Positions 24,808 to 33,678 of a stretch of 42,010 nt of DNA are shown piece after piece. The first letter of the stretch is position 1, and the number at the start of each line of letters is the position of its first letter. The notes under the pieces were generated by a model, which made no database searches, had not been told where the DNA came from, and was given only the letters and a program-made list of their open reading frames with translations. Position numbers and translations under genes: made by a program. Source of the DNA: Bacillus cytotoxicus (lineage in GTDB: Bacteria; Bacillota; Bacilli; Bacillales; Bacillaceae_G); assembly GCF_023715645.1 (NCBI RefSeq), contig NZ_JAMBOP010000038.1, positions 1 to 42,010 of the forward strand, written 5' to 3'.

Positions 24808-26093
24808 TCACCTCTCCTCCACAAACCTGCCATACTCTTTCAAAAACCGCATCTTCACCACACCAACAGGGCCGTTTCGATGCTTCGCCACATGAATTTC
24901 TGTCGCATCCTTGTTTTCTGTTTCCTTATCATAATAATCCTCTCGGTACATGAGCATAATCATATCGGCATCTTGTTCAATTTGTCCTGTCTCCCTTAAG
25001 TCAGATAAAAGCGGACGCTTATCGTTTCGCGATTCAACTGCGCGGGATAGCTGCGACAATGCTACGACGCACACGTTTAAATCACGAGCGAGTAGCTTCA
25101 GTTTGCGGGAAATTTCACTCATTTCTTGAAACCTGTTTCCTCTATATTTCGAATCGCCTGTAATGAGTTGTAAGTATCGATAATGACAAGCAGTTTTTGA
25201 TTAGCATGCTTTCGTTTTAACTTGCGCACTTGCATCCAAATGTCCTGTATTGTAACACCTGCCTTATCGTATATCTCTAGCGGCAGCTCGCCAATTTCGG
25301 CAAATGCCTGGCTTGTTCTCTCCCAGTCTTCGATTGTGAAACGATTCTTCGGATTTTTCATCCTTTTCCCCGATACCACGCCGGCGCAGGAAACCATCCG
25401 TTTTAAGAGTTGCTTATCGCTCATCTCTAACGAAAACAACCCAACTGCCGCACCCGATTTCGCCGCGTGAAGGGCAATATTTAAGGCGAACGCCGTTTTT
25501 CCCATCGAAGGCCTTGCCCCAATCACAACAAATTCGCCGTCTTGCAAGCCGCACGTCATCTTATTTAAAGTGGAAAAGCCAGTTTCAATGCCGGTTAGCT
25601 CTTCTACATCTTGGTGAAACTCTTCATATAAATCAACTAACGCATCCTTTAACTCAAAATCTAATGTACAATCCACTTCTTCTAGTTCACAAAGAGCGGT
25701 AATTGTTTCGCCGATTATTTTCTCATCTTTATCTGCTAGAAGCCGCTCACACATACTGTGCCCCATCATTCCGGCGCGGCGCATTTTCCACGCACTTCGA
25801 ACAAGCCCCTCGTAATAGGCGAAGTTAGCCGTCGTCGGCACGCTCTCGATCATGTTGACAAAATACTCAATCCCGCCAATTTGCGCCAAAAAAGCAGGAT
25901 CCATTTTCGAAATGAGTGTCACCAGATCAAGCGGCTGTCCGTCTTCCTCTACTTCCCGTATTAACTTAAATATTGCTTGATGCAACGCAGTAGAAAAGTG
26001 GTGTTCCGTCAGTCGGCACTCCTTAATAAGTTCCCCGTCAAGAAGTAGTGAACCTAATACCGTTTGTTCCGCTTCAACGTTTTGAATACTCAT
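24808..26093 (-). pseudogene. dnaB: Phage-type DnaB replicative helicase, frameshifted
   Basis: A DnaB-like helicase in two frames. The first part (from ATG 26093, MSIQNVEAEQTVLG) has the N-terminal collar domain and Walker A GARPSMGKTAFA. It runs to LLVIID and then loses frame. The second part resumes at [20 protein letters not shown] and carries [10 protein letters not shown], the arginine finger region and the C-terminal end. The break falls exactly in Walker B. GAT-ACT-TAC-AAC stands where GAT-TAC-TTA-CAA (Asp-Tyr-Leu-Gln) is expected, so one T is missing near 25176. Adding it restores the DYLQL motif and joins the frames. A sequencing error is possible. It overlaps the DnaD-like gene by a few bases. 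Confidence 0.85.
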
Positions 26094-26941
26094 GGACGCC
26101 ACCCCTTCTCTGCTAAAAACTTCTGGAGATCTTCTTCAGACGGTACGTTTTTCTCCCACTCTTCACACTCCACTAGAAACTGCTCAGTCTCCCGAACAAT
26201 TGATGACTCCTTCTTCCGAAACCGCGCTGCCGCCTCTACTACTTCACACACCTTCGTATATCCCTTTCCGTGCCAATCACGCAAAATCCCCTTCACATAC
26301 GCAAGCGTCCGTTTATTATTTTCATGGGCAATTTGGAGTGCTTTTAAAACGAGTTCCTCTGACAAATCATCCACCCACGCAGTCAGTTCCTCTGCCGTAT
26401 ACGGTGACAAGCTGCCGAAGTTTTGTTCATAAAACGCAAATACATTCGTGCTCGAATCTATTTCTTTCTCTGCTTCACAGCTTTCTGGCTCTTCTTCTAG
26501 CTCTTCTTCTGGCGTTTCAACTGGCATACCGAAATGCGCTACTAACAGCGGAATATTCATCTCTTCCTCCAAGCACTTTTGAAGAAACATCTGAACAAAT
26601 CGTTTACTTTTCACAGCCTTTAACTCACGAAGGACGCATTTCTCAACGTTCGGATTTGTAATTGAATTATAACGAAGCCAATTTATGATATATAACTCCT
26701 TCGTTTTCGCATCGTATAAAATTTTTCCATATTCGATAAACCGCTGCAACAATTTATCAACAGTTTCTCTGTTGTAGCCTGTTTCCATCTCCGCTAATCG
26801 TTTTGGCAACGGATAAATACCACACTGCGTCGTTTTCGAACATGTCAGCAAATATATGTAAAAATAGCGTTCCTCCGGCGTTAAGTCGAGTACAAAATCA
26901 TCTTACCAAAAATTTACCTGTACATTTCGGTATACCGCCAT
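26090..26941 (-). pseudogene. DnaD-domain phage replisome organiser, nonsense mutant
   Basis: From ATG 26941 (GGGAGGAA upstream) the frame reads MAVYRNVQVNFW. It meets TAA at codon 13 (26905-26903) and continues without a break as DDFVLDLTPEERYFYIYLLTC. Relatives read FWQDDF, so a Gln codon has become a stop. After it follow an N-terminal winged helix (KTTQCGIYPLPKRLAEMETG), an acidic linker and the DnaD C-terminal domain (AYVKGILRDW). Such proteins open origin DNA and help load the DnaB-type helicase encoded next. Reinitiation downstream could give a truncated product. No other phage genes flank the pair. Confidence 0.85.
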
Positions 26942-27475
26942 CTGTATTCCTCCCGTTTTTAAATTGCCGCTTCTTACTATATATAAGGAGAAATGAGGGA
27001 ATTTGGTAATTGATTTTAAATTTTTTTGAAATTCTTGTAGTAGTATTTTTTTGTTTTTATTTTGTTTTTGTAGTGATTTATTACTTGTAAGGGGCTTGGT
27101 AGGGGTTTATAAGGGGCTATTAAGAGGATTTCAATCCATGAAAGTAGAAAATCAATATGCTTGTTACATTCTTTTCCATACTTTCCTCTGAACCTCGAGG
27201 TGATCTTACTGCCCGCGAATAGCGGGAAAAATAATCAGCCATATCTTAACAGTTAAGCTTTTAACTATTTCAATATATATATCCAAATTAAAAAACCTCT
27301 TTCTTTTTAGGGAAGGACGAGAGCATCTGGCCGTGCATAGAAGCGGTCAGGGCCTTTTCCTGCCACATGCGATGTTTGAAAACAAAGGGTGCAAGCGAGT
27401 ACAGGTCGTGTTGCAGTCTGCATAACAGCGACTTATATGTCGAAAGATTAAAAATGATTTATATAAGTTATCCAT
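26942..27475. other. Intergenic region upstream of the dnaD remnant
   Basis: Contains spaced AAGGGGCT / TAGGGGTT / AAGGGGCT repeats at about 27089-27119, an inverted GCCCGCGAATAGCGGG motif near 27211, and bcr1-like copy F from 27278. No coding region is seen. Confidence 0.55.
27278..27468 (+). repeat. bcr1-like repeat, copy F
   Basis: Left end ATATATATCCAAATTAAAAA, core GAAGCGGTCAGGGCC-TTTTCCTGCCACATG, right end TGATTTATATAAG. One of the best-preserved copies here. Confidence 0.8.
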
Positions 27476-28186
27476 CTACTCTATATATTTTCTAAAGGCT
27501 AACTCATTTTTAATTATTAGCTGTTTATTTCCAATTGATGTCATAAATCCTAAGTCTTCGAATTTACTAAATTTACGACTAATTGTTTCCCTTGTCATTC
27601 CTATATAGTTTGCTATTTCTTCTCGTGTCAATGGTAAATTTATAAGTATTCCTTTATCAGTATCTTCACCATACCTTTCGCAAAATTCTAAAATTATATT
27701 AGCAATCCTAACTTCTGGATTATTTGTTGCAAGAATGTTAGCTAAATTTTCTGTATGTGCTAACCGCTTTGTAACGGTTTTTAGCAGCTTTAATGCAATA
27801 CCTGGATTTCGCTCCATGATACGATCCATATTATCTTTCGTTAACATACAAATTTTTGTGTCTTCCATAGCATACGCACTAAAATTACTATTCTCATCGC
27901 AATTAAATATGTTTAATTCACAAAAGCACTCACCACTCGTTAAAATATGCAAGATTTGCTCTTTCCCTTGAATGGTTAATTTCGATAACTTTACTTGTCC
28001 CTTATTAATAATAAATAATGTGTCTAATTTCTCTCCTTCATGAATTAATGGTTCTCCCTTTTTAAATTGCTTATGTTTTGACATGGCAGCTATTTTTAAA
28101 ATTTCTTGATCAGATAGAGATTTAAAAATAAGAACTTTTCTTGGACAAGGACCCGCTGCATTTTTATGATAACAATGTTCTTTCAT
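27476..28186 (-). CDS. Crp/Fnr-family transcription regulator
   Basis: A 236-residue regulator. The N-terminal cyclic-nucleotide-type beta-barrel (about 25-140) contains FKKGEPLIHEGEK and LTSGECFCELNIF. A dimer helix and a helix-turn-helix follow (LTREEIANYIGMTRETISRKFSKFEDLG, about 190-217). The FNR/ArcR-type recognition residues E and R (TRETISR) predict TGTGA-N6-TCACA sites. There are Cys residues at 5 and 14 (HCYHKNAAGPCPRK), but not the four-Cys pattern of a classic FNR iron-sulfur cluster. A matching TGTGA-type site lies upstream at 28340-28355, suggesting autoregulation. The inducing signal (oxygen, nitric oxide or redox) cannot be told. Confidence 0.9.
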   Translation of the reverse strand: MKEHCYHKNAAGPCPRKVLIFKSLSDQEILKIAAMSKHKQFKKGEPLIHEGEKLDTLFIINKGQVKLSKLTIQGKEQILHILTSGECFCELNIFNCDENSNFSAYAMEDTKICMLTKDNMDRIMERNPGIALKLLKTVTKRLAHTENLANILATNNPEVRIANIILEFCERYGEDTDKGILINLPLTREEIANYIGMTRETISRKFSKFEDLGFMTSIGNKQLIIKNELAFRKYIE

Positions 28187-28339
28187 ATTCCCTCACCTAA
28201 CTTTAAATATATGATATAAAGTGAAATTTTAATCCGTGTTTTTCATCTTCTACTGATTATTAGCTCTCATCAATCAGGCTTTTATTGGTAGTATCTTTAT
28301 CGCCCCTAAATTATTATATCTTTTCCTAAGAGCCACACT

Positions 28340-28355
28340 AGTGACCCAAATCACA
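28340..28355. promoter_or_regulatory. Crp/Fnr-type binding site
   Basis: AGTGA-CCCAAA-TCACA, or TGTGA-N6-TCACT on the minus strand, one base off the symmetric FNR/ArcR box. It lies 154 bases before the Crp/Fnr-family start codon at 28186. Confidence 0.6.
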
Positions 28356-28446
28356 TCAAAAGAATTTTTATAACTACTCAGTCATACATTTCATTTAGAA
28401 ATTCAGTAAGAAGTATGATTCCAGCGAAAATACGACCCTTATTACC

Positions 28447-28605
28447 TACAGAAAGTTATTTTATTTTTCAACATATAGATTGCTGTCATGAAGATAAAAA
28501 TGGCAATGCACCTTGCTACCTTTCTCTGTTTTAAAACTTTGCGCGTGGCAGGAAAAGGCCCTGACCGCTACTATGCACGGTCAGACGCTCTCGTCCCCAT
28601 AGTCC
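28447..28605 (-). repeat. bcr1-like repeat, copy G part 1 (inverted)
   Basis: The inverted core GTGGCAGGAAAAGGCCCTGACCGC leads to GCTCTCGTCCCC, then the homology stops where CTAAAAAGAAAG should follow. Confidence 0.75.
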
Positions 28606-28735
28606 GCCAATTTCACCGTTTACTTCTGCTACATCCCTAGCAGTATATACAGATTCCACATTCGTTTCCATCTTGTCATTAACAACAATACCTCTATTTA
28701 CATGAATAGGAGTATTGTTTACTAAAGAAATGTTA
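28606..28735 (-). pseudogene. Fragment of an NAD(P)/FAD-dependent oxidoreductase
   Basis: About 42 residues on the minus strand read VNRGIVVNDKMETNVESVY-TARDVAEVNGEIGGLW. This resembles the C-terminal FAD-binding motif of pyridine-nucleotide oxidoreductases, where Ala-Gly-Asp is normal; here it is Ala-Arg-Asp. There is no start, no active site and no remainder of the gene. It sits as a filler between two bcr1 pieces. Confidence 0.6.
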
Positions 28736-28849
28736 CTGAACGTTGAGATGGGGGTTTTACTGCTCGCGTATAGCTGGATAAACATCCCCCCTCTTTTAAA
28801 CATCTCATAATACAAATAAGGTATGAATTTTCTTATACTCACAACTGCA

Positions 28850-28910
28850 CCTTCTACGCATAGCAAGATCTCTCCCTAAAAAGAAAGAAGGTTTTAATTT
28901 GTATTTATGT
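28850..28910 (-). repeat. bcr1-like repeat, copy G part 2 (inverted, 5' end)
   Basis: CTTCTACGCATAGCAAGATC through CTCCCTAAAAAGAAAGAAGG to AATTTGTATTTATG. It repeats the central segment already present in part 1 and is closer to copy B, so the two pieces come from different copies. Confidence 0.65.
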
Positions 28911-29051
28911 TCTAACGCCTAAAAGTTGCATTACCTCTTAATATAGTCATAGAATTAGTCTGTGGCTGAAAATATATAAAGAGTAGCTAAAATGAAGAAA
29001 AAAGGGAAAAACTAAAAAAAATTAGAAACGGAAAATGGAGAGATGCATTAA

Positions 29052-31271
29052 ATGTTAAAGATCATCAAACATTTAAAACCATTTGTTGCTTCCATCATTG
29101 CAGTTGTATGTTTGTTAGCTGTGCAGGCAGTATGTGATCTATCACTGCCAGACTACATGTCTAACATTGTCAATGTAGGGATTCAACAAAAAGGTGTCGA
29201 GAACGCAGTACCTGAAGTTATTCGTAAAAGTGAGATGGATAAACTTACACTCTTTATGAATGACAAAGAGAAGAAAAAAGTAGGTGACAATTATACACTT
29301 TTAGATAAGAACAATCTTTCTCAAAGTGAACTAAAAACTGACTTGAAAGATTATCCAAAGCTTGATAAAGAACCACTTTATAAGCTACATACAACGGATA
29401 AAAATACAATCAGTGAACTGAATGATATCTTTGGGAAACCGATATTAATTACAGAAGGAATTGAAAAAGGCGGCACTGACAATAAAACAAAGATGAAGCT
29501 TCCGCCAAATACAGATCCTTTCGCTGTTATTTCAAAACTTCCTCAAGATCAAATTGATGCGATGAAAGAAAAAGCGAATGAACAATTTAAAAAGATGCCA
29601 GGCAGCATGGTAACACAGGCGGCCGTTTCGTTCGTTGAAAATGAATATAAAACGATTGGAATCGATACAGGTAAACTTCAATCCAATTATATTCTTACTT
29701 CTGGCGGAAAAATGCTGCTTTTATCATTAGTGAGTGTGGCAGCTACCGTGATCGTAAGTTTACTTGCAGCAAAAGTAGCAGCTGGACTCGGCAGAGATCT
29801 TCGAAAGAAAGTATTCCGAAAAGTTACAAGCTTCTCGAATGCGGAGTTTGATAAGTTTTCCACTGCTTCGTTAATCACAAGAAGTACAAATGATATTCAG
29901 CAAGTGCAAACACTGATGGTTATGATGCTTCGAATCGTCTTCTACGCACCAATTTTAGGCATCGGCGGTATCATTAAAGTACTAACTACAGACGTTTCCA
30001 TGGGATGGATTATCGGCGTTGCAGTAGTCGCGATTTTAAGCTTAGTTATCGGTTTATTTAGCGTTGCCATCCCTAAATTCAAAATGATTCAAAAGTTAAT
30101 TGATAAAATCAACTTAATCACACGGGAATCGTTAACAGGTATGCTTGTCATTCGTGCGTTTAATAATCAAAAGCATGAAGAAAAGAAATTTGAAAAAGGA
30201 AATCAAGATTTAACAAGAACAAATTTATTCGTAAGCCGTTTAATGTCATTTATGATGCCGATGATGATGTTTATCATGAATGCTGTTACATTACTAATTA
30301 TTTGGGTTGGAGCACACCAAGTAAATATGGGAAATATGCAAGTTGGTGATATGATGGCATTTATGCAATATTCAATGCAAATCATCATGGCCTTCTTAAT
30401 GATTTCAATTGTATCGATTATGATTCCTCGTGCTTCTGTATCCGCACAGCGTATTGCGGAAGTTCTAGATACTGACATTTCCATTCATGATGCAAAAGAG
30501 CTAAAAACATTCGCGTCAGACAAAAAAGGTTACGTTGAATTTAAAGATGTTAGCTTTAAATTTCCAGGTGCAGAAGAAGATGTGCTTTCTCATATCACCT
30601 TTACCGCAAAACCTGGTGAAACAACAGCCTTCATCGGAAGTACAGGTAGCGGAAAATCAACATTAATCAACTTAATTCCGCGCTTTTACGATGTAACAAG
30701 CGGTGAAATCTTAATAGATGGTACGAATGTTAAAGAAGTATCTCAGAAAGAATTGAGAGAAAAAATCGGTTATGTACCGCAAAAAGGAGTTTTATTCTCC
30801 GGTACAATCGAAAGTAACTTGAAATACGGTAAGAAAGAAGCAAGTGAAGAAGAGCTAGTAAAAGCGTCAGAAATTGCGCAAGCGATGGAGTTTATTAACG
30901 CGAAACCTGAAAGCTTCCGTACCGAAATATCACAAGGTGGTACGAACGTTTCTGGTGGTCAAAAACAACGACTTTCGATTGCCCGTGCTCTTACGAAACA
31001 ATCGGAAATCTTCATATTTGATGATAGTTTCTCAGCTCTTGACTTTAAGACAGACGCGCTACTACGCAAAGCTTTAAATAATGAACTTGCAGGAAGTACA
31101 ATTTTACTTGTTGCCCAAAGAATCAGTACGATTATGAATGCCGATAAGATCATTGTAATGGATGAAGGAAAAATAGTTGGAACTGGTACTCATGAAGAGC
31201 TTATGGAGAACTGTGAAGTTTATAAGCAAATTGCTTTATCACAACTTTCAAGAGAGGAGTTGTCCTCATGA
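29052..31271 (+). CDS. Heterodimeric ABC exporter, subunit 1 (degenerate ATP site)
   Basis: A 739-residue fused permease-ATPase. Six membrane segments: TM1 at about 10-30, a long extracellular insert (about 45-215), TM2 at about 220-240 and the rest to about 470. The ATPase has Walker A GSTGSGKST, signature NVSGGQKQR and Walker B FIFDDSFSALD. The catalytic Glu after Walker B is Asp, which marks the non-hydrolysing site of heterodimeric exporters such as LmrCD or BmrCD. Its canonical signature completes the partner's active site. It overlaps the next gene by 4 bases (ATGA), so the two are translationally coupled. Substrate is probably drugs or lipids; unproven. Confidence 0.93.
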   Translation: MLKIIKHLKPFVASIIAVVCLLAVQAVCDLSLPDYMSNIVNVGIQQKGVENAVPEVIRKSEMDKLTLFMNDKEKKKVGDNYTLLDKNNLSQSELKTDLKDYPKLDKEPLYKLHTTDKNTISELNDIFGKPILITEGIEKGGTDNKTKMKLPPNTDPFAVISKLPQDQIDAMKEKANEQFKKMPGSMVTQAAVSFVENEYKTIGIDTGKLQSNYILTSGGKMLLLSLVSVAATVIVSLLAAKVAAGLGRDLRKKVFRKVTSFSNAEFDKFSTASLITRSTNDIQQVQTLMVMMLRIVFYAPILGIGGIIKVLTTDVSMGWIIGVAVVAILSLVIGLFSVAIPKFKMIQKLIDKINLITRESLTGMLVIRAFNNQKHEEKKFEKGNQDLTRTNLFVSRLMSFMMPMMMFIMNAVTLLIIWVGAHQVNMGNMQVGDMMAFMQYSMQIIMAFLMISIVSIMIPRASVSAQRIAEVLDTDISIHDAKELKTFASDKKGYVEFKDVSFKFPGAEEDVLSHITFTAKPGETTAFIGSTGSGKSTLINLIPRFYDVTSGEILIDGTNVKEVSQKELREKIGYVPQKGVLFSGTIESNLKYGKKEASEEELVKASEIAQAMEFINAKPESFRTEISQGGTNVSGGQKQRLSIARALTKQSEIFIFDDSFSALDFKTDALLRKALNNELAGSTILLVAQRISTIMNADKIIVMDEGKIVGTGTHEELMENCEVYKQIALSQLSREELSS

Positions 31272-33142
31272 GCGATAAAAAAATAGAAAACAGAAAACAA
31301 GGTGGTCCTGGTCCTGGCGGCGGTGGTCACATGGGCGGCGGCATGCGAAAGATTGAGAAAGCAAAAAACTTCAAAGGAACGATGAATAAGCTTCTTCAAT
31401 ACTTGAAGCCCTATAAATTATCAATCTTAGTCGTTATCCTTTTCGCAATCGGTAGTGCTGCGTTTACAATCGTCGGTCCAAAAATTTTAGGAAAAGCCAC
31501 AACAAAACTTTTCGAAGGACTTGTAAGTAAAGTAACAGGAGCACCAGGTGCGGCAATTGACTTTACCTATATCGGAAACATTGTTGTATTGCTCCTTGGA
31601 CTATATATAGCTAGTGCTGCGTTTGGCATTATCCAAGGCTATATCATTTCCGGGGTAGCCCAAAAGGTATCTTATAATTTCCGAAAAGAAATTGATGAAA
31701 AAATCAACCGGATGCCTCTGAAATACTTTGATAAAACAACGCACGGAGAAGTGTTATCAAGAATTACAAATGACGTAGATACAGTGAGCCAAACGTTAAA
31801 TCAAAGTATGTCACAAATTATCACATCGGTAATTACAATCATCGGTGTACTGATCATGATGTTTTCCATCAGCTGGCAAATGACATTAGTCGCGCTCTTA
31901 ATCTTGCCAGTATCAATGATGCTCATTATGGCAGTCGTAAAACGATCACAAAAATACTTCAAATCCCAGCAAGAATATTTAGGACACGTAAACGGTCAAG
32001 TTGAAGAAATTTATAGTGGTCACAATATCGTTAAAGCCTTCAACAAAGAAGAAGAAGAAGTGAAAAAATTCGAAGAGGTCAATGATACCCTTTACCACTC
32101 AGCATGGAAATCTCAATTTTTATCGGGAATGATGATGCCAATTATGACGTTTATCGGGAATATCGGTTACGTCGCTGTATCGATTTTAGGCGGATGGCTT
32201 GCGGCCAAAAGAACGATCGCAGTTGGGGACATTTTAGCATTTGTGCAATATGTAAGAAGCTTTACACAACCAATCGCTCAAGTCGCGCAAATCGCGAACG
32301 TACTTCAATCGACAGCTGCTGCTGCAGAACGAGTTTTCGAATTTTTAGATGAAGAAGAAGAAATGCCAGAATCAGAAAATCCAGTGAAACTGCCAGAAGT
32401 ACACGGAGAAGTAACTTTCAAAGATGTAGAATTTGGATATAATCCAGACAAAATCATCATCAACAACTTCTCAGCTAATATCAAACCTGGCCAAAAAGTC
32501 GCAATCGTCGGCCCAACCGGAGCTGGAAAAACAACGATTGTAAAACTATTAATGCGCTTCTATGACGTAAACAGCGGTGCCATCTGCATAGACGGCCACG
32601 ACATAACAGACTTCACTCGTGAAGAATTGCGCAGCATGTTTGGAATGGTACTGCAAGACACATGGCTATTTAACGGCTCCATCATGGAAAACATCCGTTA
32701 CGGAAGGCTAGATGCAACCGACGAAGAAGTCATCGAAGCAGCGAAAGCCGCGCACGTGCACAGCTTCGTCAAAACATTACCAAACAAATATCAAATGGAA
32801 CTAAACGAAGAAGCAAGCAACGTATCCCAAGGACAAAAGCAATTGCTCACAATTGCCCGCGCCCTACTAGCAGATCCAAAAATATTAATACTCGACGAAG
32901 CAACAAGCTCCATCGACACGCGTACAGAAGTACTCATCCAAAAAGCGATGGAAAACCTCATGAAAGGCCGAACAAGCTTCATCATCGCTCACAGATTATC
33001 AACAATCCGTGATGCCGATCTAATCCTTGTCATGAAAGACGGAGACATTATCGAACAAGGTAATCATGAAGAGTTGTTGAAAGCTGATGGTTTCTACGCT
33101 TCGCTTTATAATAGTCAGTTTGAAAGTGCGGATGCTTCGTAA
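31268..33142 (+). CDS. Heterodimeric ABC exporter, subunit 2 (catalytic ATP site)
   Basis: A 624-residue partner of the upstream subunit. A Gly-rich N-terminal tail (GGPGPGGGGHMGGGMRK) precedes six membrane segments (about 50-345). The ATPase has Walker A GPTGAGKTT, Walker B LILDEATSSID with the catalytic Glu, and His in IAHRLS. Its signature is NVSQGQKQL rather than SGGQ, complementing the Asp-for-Glu change in subunit 1. One competent and one degenerate ATP site per dimer is the standard heterodimer pattern. A 210-bp repeat element begins just after the stop codon and probably supplies the terminator. Confidence 0.93.
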   Translation: MSDKKIENRKQGGPGPGGGGHMGGGMRKIEKAKNFKGTMNKLLQYLKPYKLSILVVILFAIGSAAFTIVGPKILGKATTKLFEGLVSKVTGAPGAAIDFTYIGNIVVLLLGLYIASAAFGIIQGYIISGVAQKVSYNFRKEIDEKINRMPLKYFDKTTHGEVLSRITNDVDTVSQTLNQSMSQIITSVITIIGVLIMMFSISWQMTLVALLILPVSMMLIMAVVKRSQKYFKSQQEYLGHVNGQVEEIYSGHNIVKAFNKEEEEVKKFEEVNDTLYHSAWKSQFLSGMMMPIMTFIGNIGYVAVSILGGWLAAKRTIAVGDILAFVQYVRSFTQPIAQVAQIANVLQSTAAAAERVFEFLDEEEEMPESENPVKLPEVHGEVTFKDVEFGYNPDKIIINNFSANIKPGQKVAIVGPTGAGKTTIVKLLMRFYDVNSGAICIDGHDITDFTREELRSMFGMVLQDTWLFNGSIMENIRYGRLDATDEEVIEAAKAAHVHSFVKTLPNKYQMELNEEASNVSQGQKQLLTIARALLADPKILILDEATSSIDTRTEVLIQKAMENLMKGRTSFIIAHRLSTIRDADLILVMKDGDIIEQGNHEELLKADGFYASLYNSQFESADAS

Positions 33143-33154
33143 AATTGATAGGAG

Positions 33155-33345
33155 GAGCTGACAAGTAATGTCAGCTCCTTTTCGTGCACTCAGAATGTTG
33201 AACATTGTCGAAGTGTCTTTAAATCGTGTCGAAGCGCCGATATATTTGAAAAAGCGCTGATATATTCCCAAAAGTGGTCGATATATTTGAAAAAGCACCG
33301 ATATATTAGTGAACATATAAGAAGGAGTTGATTTTGAATCAGCTC
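33155..33345 (-). repeat. ~200-bp dispersed repeat with ATATATCGGCG units, copy 2 (inverted)
   Basis: It begins GGAGCTGACAAGTAATGTCAGCTCC, contains four ATATATCGGCG-type units in reverse, and ends with a GGAGTTGATT/AATCAGCTCC hairpin. Order and spacing match the copy at 5854-6066 read on the other strand. Confidence 0.75.
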
Positions 33346-33354
33346 CTTTGTTTT

Positions 33355-33440
33355 AGTGGCAGAAAAAGGAACTGACCACTCCTGTGCGCGACTAGATGCT
33401 CTCGTCCTCCCCTAAAGAAGAAGGTTTTATGTCAGTTTTT
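33355..33440 (-). repeat. bcr1-like repeat, copy H (partial, inverted)
   Basis: GTGGCAGAAAAAGGAACTGACC, then GATGCTCTCGTCCTCCCCTAAAG and AAGGTTTTATGTCAG. Only the left half of the element is present. Confidence 0.65.
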
Positions 33441-33443
33441 CTA

Positions 33444-33619
33444 TTACTTCAAATTCCTTATTCCTAACGAATGAATTGTTTCAACCAAGCTAGTTTTGTG
33501 TAAAAATCCTGTTTCATTATTTAATACTTGATCGCTTCCTACACGAAAACCTTTATAATTCCATTCTTCTGACGACAACGTACAACTATGATAATTGTTC
33601 CATACAATCTTCGCATGCT
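33444..33619 (-). pseudogene. C-terminal fragment of an unrecognised gene
   Basis: An open frame of about 58 codons without a start reads HAKIVWNNYHSCTLSSEEWN and later VGSDQVLNNETGFLHKTSLV, ending at TAA 33446-33444 next to the bcr1-like piece. The composition is protein-like and its 5' end stops abruptly by the AmiS terminator. I do not recognise the family. Confidence 0.45.
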
Positions 33620-33631
33620 AGGCACACCTAA

Positions 33632-33662
33632 AAAAGAAGAGAATCCATCCAGATTCTCTTCT
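33632..33662 (-). terminator. Terminator of the AmiS/UreI gene
   Basis: GAAGAGAATC pairs with GATTCTCTTC across a short loop. On the minus strand a TTTTTT run follows. Confidence 0.88.
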
Positions 33663-33678
33663 CCTCTACTTAAAACCA

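Larger units (their letters stand above)
28187..29051. other. Gene-free stretch with Crp/Fnr-like site and chimeric bcr1 debris
   Basis: The promoter of the Crp/Fnr gene with its site is at 28340-28355. Then come two bcr1-like pieces with a 240-bp insert between them (28447-28910), and the upstream region of the ABC exporter operon. No intact gene is seen. Confidence 0.6.
33143..33678. other. Repeat-filled intergenic region with a gene fragment
   Basis: The stretch holds the second copy of the ~200-bp ATATATCGGCG element, a partial bcr1-like copy, a C-terminal gene fragment (33444-33619) and the terminator of the AmiS/UreI gene. No intact gene is seen. Confidence 0.65.

Noticed and set aside
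28531-28866. Minus-strand open frame of 111 codons
   Set aside because: It runs through bcr1 sequence, unrelated filler and an oxidoreductase fragment; a chance fusion, not a gene.
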